From contig JBBCBC010000022.1 of the NCBI GenBank assembly GCA_037126765.1, forward strand, positions 3,596,001-3,660,000: a stretch of 64,000 nt of DNA, in the 5' to 3' direction. Within the stretch, counting starts at the first letter, position 1. Each line of letters opens with the position of its first letter. The DNA comes from Stenogyne calaminthoides. Taxonomy: Eukaryota > Streptophyta > Magnoliopsida > Lamiales > Lamiaceae. A model generated the notes under the pieces. It was not told where the DNA came from and ran no database searches. It saw only the letters and a program-made list of their open reading frames with translations. The translations under genes were made by a program, and so were the position numbers. Positions 58,800 through 64,000 of this stretch are shown one piece after another.

Positions 58800-59945
58800 T
58801 GTTTTGGTAGAATGACATTAAAGGATGGAATGGGATACTGATGGGATAGGGATAAGATTAAGGAGAAGGTTAGAATGGTAAAAAAAGAGCATATTTGCGA
58901 GTAGAAAATGTCAAAGGGCAGAAATGAGAAATGCATGTTGAAAAATGGCAAAAAAGAGTTTGTCCCAAGAACTTGACTAAAATCACTAAAGACAAGGAAC
59001 ATCTCAAAGATAGATTGATGGGGAATATTTATGTCGTCCAATGGGAGAGAGACACGTGGAGACTTAACCACATATTAGACAGATTGAAGAATAATAACAT
59101 GAGTCAAACCAATGGAGAAATGAGTTGGGCTTGATGGAGAAGCCCAGGACTCTGATATGCAAGTAGATCGGAGAAGCCCCTAGCTAAGGGGCCTGGAGGA
59201 AAGCGAGACCCAATGGAGTGAAACGAGCTGAAAGGATGGATCCAGGAGGATAACATGGGCCCTAGAGATTAAAGATTCAAGGAGCTGGGCGGAACTGGGC
59301 TGATAAATCTAAGAAAATTGGGCTCAGGGAGGCCGGCCCCAAGACCGTCGACCTTAGTCCGAGAGATGCCTTAGTGGGCTTAATGAGTAATGACCCATGG
59401 AATGAGAGATTAATTAATCAGGACCGCTGAAAGAGAGGAGATCAACAGTGAGAGAGTCTTGATCCGAGTAAACTAAGAAGCGGGCTGAAGGAGTTAGTTT
59501 TGATATTCAAGGGGGGTTACATACAGGATACTGGAGGTTCCGAGAAGAGCGGAACCGTTGGATTGAAATTAAGGGCTCAGATTGAGGATTCCTGAGAAAA
59601 TAGAGAAAGGCGTGGGAGAAAAGAGTTAGCCCAGAGAAGAGAGGGGGAGAAGAACAACCCACGACCTTAACGTGGATTGAGTGGAAGAAGAAGAGAAACC
59701 TCCGGCTGGATGAATTTAAATATCTCATCCAGGTATCACGAAACACACACAAGTACATGCTTTACTTATACACTTGAATTCAAGCTATTTCATAAGTTGA
59801 TTTGAGATTAAAAATGATAATTGACTTGAGCGTCGAGGGGCCGGCACGGAAACCTCCCCCGGCGTATTTTTCAGGTACTTACGTGAAAATTGACGAGGTT
59901 CTTTGCAAGTCAAAACTTGAAGGATTTTTAACAGTCAATGTACGA
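58800..59945. mobile_element. Probable Gypsy-type LTR remnant
   Basis: GC-richer than its surroundings, with long open but meaningless frames. The segment around 59820-59870 (ttgacttgagcgtcgagg, then ccggcacggaaacc and cccccggcg) is, from memory, the R/U5-type wording of plant Gypsy LTRs. Ends and duplication were not found. Confidence 0.4.
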
Positions 59946-61213
59946 ATCCCCATTGAATTTTAGGTCATCTCTTGACCACTTTTTGCCCATCATAGATGGT
60001 TAGATTATATATACCAGTCAGAGACGGACGCACGGTATCACCCTTGGGGGTACGTGCCCCCACAACTCTTTTACTTTTTTACTATTAATTTTATAATTAC
60101 TACTGGTGAAGCTCAAGCTGCAATGTTAGTATGTTACATATAAGGACTCGATTATGCATATATGATATAACTTGGCTCAAAAGTCAAATCCAAATCCCCA
60201 ACAAGTAATGACTCCTCCAATATCCTGTACAACATTCTATGAAAATATTTCAGTCGATAAAAATTAGTAGATTTAAATGTATATATTGAGAGAAATATTT
60301 GTAATAGTATTGATAATATATCAATTATGCAAATACTCCCGTTTATAAAAATTCATAGATTTCAATTGTAATACACCTTAGTTTTTATATATAAAAAAAA
60401 TCTTAATTTATATTTGTACTCCCTTCGTCTCATTCTTTAATTAACTCTTACTATTCATAAGGATTTATGAGAATAGTGACAAAGTGATAAAGTGTTGGGG
60501 GTAGAAAGAGTTGTTTAATTAGTATTTTATGTGATAAAGTGATAAAGTGATGGGTAGTTGAGCGGTTCGATTTCCCTGTTCCACTTTTCGTATTCCATTG
60601 GTGTTTTATTCCTTTTGGATCTTTAACACATAGACCCAAGATATGGTGGTCCGTTGGATATTTTTTATTATTCCACGTGTCATCCATCCACACTATGAAA
60701 TACAAAGTGAAACACCAATTATGGAATAGGTGATCTCATTCCGTAGTTGAGGGTAGAAAGGGTTGTTTATTAGTATTTTATGTCATAAAATGATAAAGTG
60801 AGTATGTCCATTTTAGGAAAGAGTCTATAAAGATTGAGAAAAAAAAAATGAAAAGAGTTCTCTAAAGATTGGGAATAATATTTTTGTGCCCCCGCAATAT
60901 AAAATTTATGGGTCCGCTCATGTTACCCGTACTTTGAATTTCTCAAAATGTTTAATTCTCCGGAACGTGCATGCTGATGTGTATATATAAATTAAGTTTT
61001 GGATAGATAAAGTATACACAGAATCATGTAGTATTATAAGACGGGTAGGTGTATTATATTACAACAACATGACTCCATTTTATTCGTGAATAAAACGCAA
61101 TATCTTTGCATATTTTTATGATACTTGTCAAAAATCAAAATAAGAAAATAACAATAAAATACTTGATAAAGTAAGACGCGTCTATATGAGAAGGTCTCAT
61201 ACAAGTTTTTATA
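59946..61213. other. Gene-free; old repeats
   Basis: Includes two copies of a phrase (gggtagaaag.gttgttt...tagtattttatgt) at about 60500 and 60750, and possible decayed element ends near 60023 (gagacggacgc) and 60912 (gggtccgctcatg, inverse). No coding frame with recognisable motifs. Confidence 0.4.
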
Positions 61214-63165
61214 TTATACTATCTCGTAATTAACTGCAGAATCGGAGACAAGTTTTGTTGCAGTAACATATGGTGTAGCAATCAAATGAAGGTTATTCTT
61301 TCTTGATGCAGCCATTTCATCACTCTCCCTCATATCTATATCATCACGGCTCATCCCCAGAGGAAGTTTCCAATCAAAATGATAAAGGAGTTGTGTCAAA
61401 AGGTAATCGGCATTGGCTAAACCCAATGAACGGAATGAACTCAAAGTGGGTCCCCATGAAATCAATGGGGCTTCCCTCAAACCTCTCCGGTTCGAAACTC
61501 TCTGGATTCGACCAGTAGATGGGATCTCTTCCAATCGCCCAAGCATTAACTATAACATTGGCATTAAGGGGTATGCGATACCCTTCAATCTCAATTTCCT
61601 CCCTGCATGCTCTTGTGATTATAGAAGGAGAAGGATGTAGCCTCAGTGTTTCTTTTATAACGAGTTTAAGGTATTTCAACCCTTGAATCTTTGACTCCTG
61701 AATCGTTTCCCTTCCATCAAAGGCTTGCCGGATTTCATCTTGTGCTTTTTTCATTACGCGTGGGTTTCTCATTAGTTCTGCCATGGCCCAATCCACTAGT
61801 GATAATGAAGTTTCTGTGGCAGCAGTAATCATGGTCTGCAAATAATTTAGAAATTAAAAATAATAAAAAAAAATTAAAAAAGAGACGAGGTAAAGAGATC
61901 GATGAGCCTCATTAAAATCTGCTAATTTGAAAACTAGGGGAGAGAAACTACAATTAGAAAGAAATATTCAGCCATGTCCTGCAAATATTACACAACATTG
62001 TGATAATTTTAACTACATTAGGTGATCAATTGAAATAAAGAATTATGGGGAATTAAACCAAAATAATTCCATATTTTAATTGGAATAGTCTCATAATTAT
62101 AACTTTTTTTAATTTAATCTCACATGTATTCAATTTGATCCAATTGAGTCTCAAACCGTCGGAAGTCGCTCAAAATTGCCCAAAATAACGTTGTTTAGAC
62201 CAATTTTGACCGGAATATGCAAGACATATGTCCAAAACAACGTTGTTTTGAGCAATTTTGAAAGACCTCCTCCGACGGTTTGAGACTAAATTAGATCAAA
62301 ATAAATACATGTGAGATTAAATTGATAATTATGAGACCATTTCTTAAAGGTGCAAAGTTACGATATCATTTTGCCCATAAAACTTACAGCAGCAACAGCT
62401 TCGATATTGTCATCTGTAATTGAAAAGCCACCCATTTCACTTTCCTTCAACCTCAAAAGCTCATCAAGAAAATTTCCAGTACCCAACTCCTCATTACTCT
62501 TATCCAGACTCGACTTTCTACGATCATCAATTATATTATCCAGAACTTTGTCCATTTTTTTCTTCAACTTCAGCATTCGATACTTGTTCAAACTAAACAA
62601 TTCAAATACTTTAATCGACGGAAACACATCAACCAGCGCAAAGCTCCCCCCCACGCTCACTCCTCGCTTAACTTCCATAACCGCGTCGCGCCTGTCAAGG
62701 CACACGTCTCCCAACACCACTCGACACGCCACAGAATTCATGAACAGGGAAATTTCATCAGTTACATTAACAGGTAATAATACCCCGCAAGTCGATCGAA
62801 TGGATTCAATCGCAGCCGAGACCTCTTCCTTCCTCATTGATCTCACGTTTTTCGCGTTCAGAAACTTGGAAATGAAAATGTTTCGCATCTGCCTCCAGTA
62901 ATCATTGTACGGACTCAGGACACCGTCGATGTAGCCGTAACTTAAAATCTCCGTGCCCACACTTTTGGGCCTGTTGGCACATGCAGGTTCACGAGTTTTC
63001 AACACCTCTTTCGCGAGTTCAGCTGAAGATACAACGATGTTGGAAACCTCACTGAGCTTATCGTGCACCAGCGGCCCGTACGATTTTTCTAGGTCTCTCA
63101 ACGGAGGCGTAGTGCATTAGGCCCATCAGATGCAGCATCGACGGGCCAGGAGGCAATGGGGAATT
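61214..63165 (-). pseudogene. CYP71-clan cytochrome P450, heme loop deleted
   Basis: Two exons with one intron (61836-62387) in the usual A-type position. Exon 1 keeps the proline hinge PLPPGP (about 63160-63141), a frameshift near 63105, then SYGPLV, EVSNIVVSSAELAKEVL, SPYNDYWRQMRNI (C-helix WxxxR) to 62388. Exon 2 has the I-helix region MITAATETS, the K-helix ExxR in KETLRLHP, and FEPERF. The heme-binding loop (FGxGRRxCxG) is absent: FIPF is followed at once, in another frame, by GLANADYLLTQLLYHFDWKL (near 61420). An inferred deletion of about 32 bp removed the cysteine ligand. The N-terminal membrane anchor is also not found. Best fit is a CYP71D-like enzyme of specialised metabolism, now inactive. 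Confidence 0.9.
62082..62343. mobile_element. Foldback MITE in the P450 intron
   Basis: Near-palindromic element of about 262 bp: the left end ggaatagtctcataattat matches the reverse complement of the right end gaaatggtctcataattat; tctcacatgtatt, gagtctcaaaccgtcgga and caaaacaacgttgttttgag-type arms follow. The end motif ggtctcataattta also opens the 10355-11727 element. No certain target duplication. Confidence 0.75.
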
Positions 63166-64000
63166 AGCCTTTCAAGTGTTAACGACGTCGTACTGCTGCC
63201 CACCGATATTCGTGTCTTGGCCGATGAATGGGCAGCAACAGACAATGCTTGTTCTCGGCTTTTTGTTAACTCCATATGCATTAGATTTCAGAGACAAAGG
63301 GGATAATCCATGGATCAAGATGCTAGAATACGACTTTTTTTTTTCGTCACTGTTTGAGTTCCTGTTTTTGCATACTCTATGACATGCATGTATATTTGAT
63401 GTTCTTTTTTCTGTTTCATGATTCATATTATGTTGTCTATCGATCTATATATAATGCATTATCAATGGAAGTCGACTTAAGTTTGGATAATAAAGATTAG
63501 GCAAAACGTAGCATCCAGCCGCCACTAATTAAATAATGTCTTTGTGTTTTTCATTTTTATTCCTTTTAAAAGGACATCACATGGCTAATAGATTTGACAA
63601 AAAAAGGGACCATTTTTTTTTTAAAGGACCAAAAAACAACGTGAAACTAAAATTGCAGATAAAAAATTCACATGGGGTCTACTTATGCAATTTACTCTAT
63701 GAAAAACGACACACCATCTATTTTTATTCGCTTTCCCTTCTGTTTTTTATATGTTTCTTCTTTTAACTTGTAACCAACGGTCTTAAGTAAAGACCCAAGA
63801 CCACCAGAGATTACACCATTGAATTAGTAATTTTTTTTAGATCATCAATCGTGTAGTTAAACATAATTGTCGTTACATTAACACATATTTATCTTTATAG
63901 TAACATGCATAGACTGAAAATGAATTTCATGTTTTGCCTTTATGCGATTTTTAGAAAAAATCCACTTGACCCGGTTCGACCCGCACATGATCCATGAATT
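63166..64000. other. No gene recognised
   Basis: Upstream of the P450 pseudogene. Open frames at 63172-63426 and 63536-63766 have no recognisable domain and no P450 membrane anchor. The last bases (ggttcgacccgcac) resemble a dispersed cggttcgggttc-type repeat also seen near 58715-58790. Confidence 0.45.

Noticed and set aside
60019..60915. Possible hAT-like element with gagcgga/gagacgga ends
   Set aside because: Similarity of the ends is short and imperfect and no 8-bp duplication was found.
63172..63426. Frame upstream of the P450 read as its missing N-terminus
   Set aside because: It has no hydrophobic anchor and does not connect to the proline hinge in frame.

Overview
This is plant nuclear DNA, almost certainly from an eudicot and plausibly an asterid. 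The evidence is AT-rich intergenic sequence full of MITEs and SINEs, Copia retrotransposons with initiator-Met-tRNA primer sites, Mutator-like elements (MULEs), GT-AG introns, two miR169-type hairpins, a JINGUBANG-like WD40 gene and a CYP71-clan P450. The species cannot be told from the sequence. Host genes are sparse; about two thirds of the window is one nested transposon complex.

Layout. 1-13.8 kb: a Copia-type LTR piece cut by the window edge, a 90-bp SINE with a perfect 17-bp duplication, several MITEs, two MIR169-like foldbacks on opposite strands (about 5.5 and 12.1 kb), a gene for a small secreted proline-rich peptide (7.6 kb), and a MULE-type foldback element nested in another (10.4-11.7 kb).

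13.8-56.2 kb: one very large MULE with about 200-bp terminal inverted repeats and a nearly perfect 9-bp target duplication (8 of 9 bases). Its own genes converge: a mudrA-type transposase on the plus strand (start codon at 15.3 kb, stop at 28.75 kb) and a DUF1985/Ulp1-protease gene on the minus strand (pieces at 37.8-37.2 and 30.8-29.9 kb), with about four 310-bp tandem repeats between them. Later insertions swelled it: a SINE; a 9.8-kb Copia element (15358-25134, TSD catac) in the first coding exon of the transposase; a 610-bp solo LTR (27377-27986) in a later exon; a truncated Copia element (about 30836-37032) in the Ulp1 gene; and a 17.3-kb Sirevirus-like Copia element (38389-55666, TSD tggtt), one LTR of which carries a further solo LTR (38726-40468). 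Without these the MULE would be about 8.3-8.5 kb, a normal size for a two-gene MULE. The core exons of the Ulp1 protease are inverted relative to the rest of their gene, with one breakpoint at a (TA)n tract and the other at the broken end of the truncated Copia element.

56.2-64 kb: the MULE ends about 170 bp upstream of the TATA box of an intact, intronless seven-blade WD40 gene (56517-57800), the clearest functional host gene here. Beyond it lie another MULE-type MITE, a probable Gypsy LTR remnant, and a minus-strand P450 pseudogene that has lost its heme-ligand loop and has a foldback MITE in its intron.

The transposon proteins are all broken by stops, frameshifts, deletions or insertions. 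The loci likely to be functional are the WD40 gene, the secreted-peptide gene and possibly the miR169 hairpins. All family assignments are by reading translated motifs; no database search was possible.
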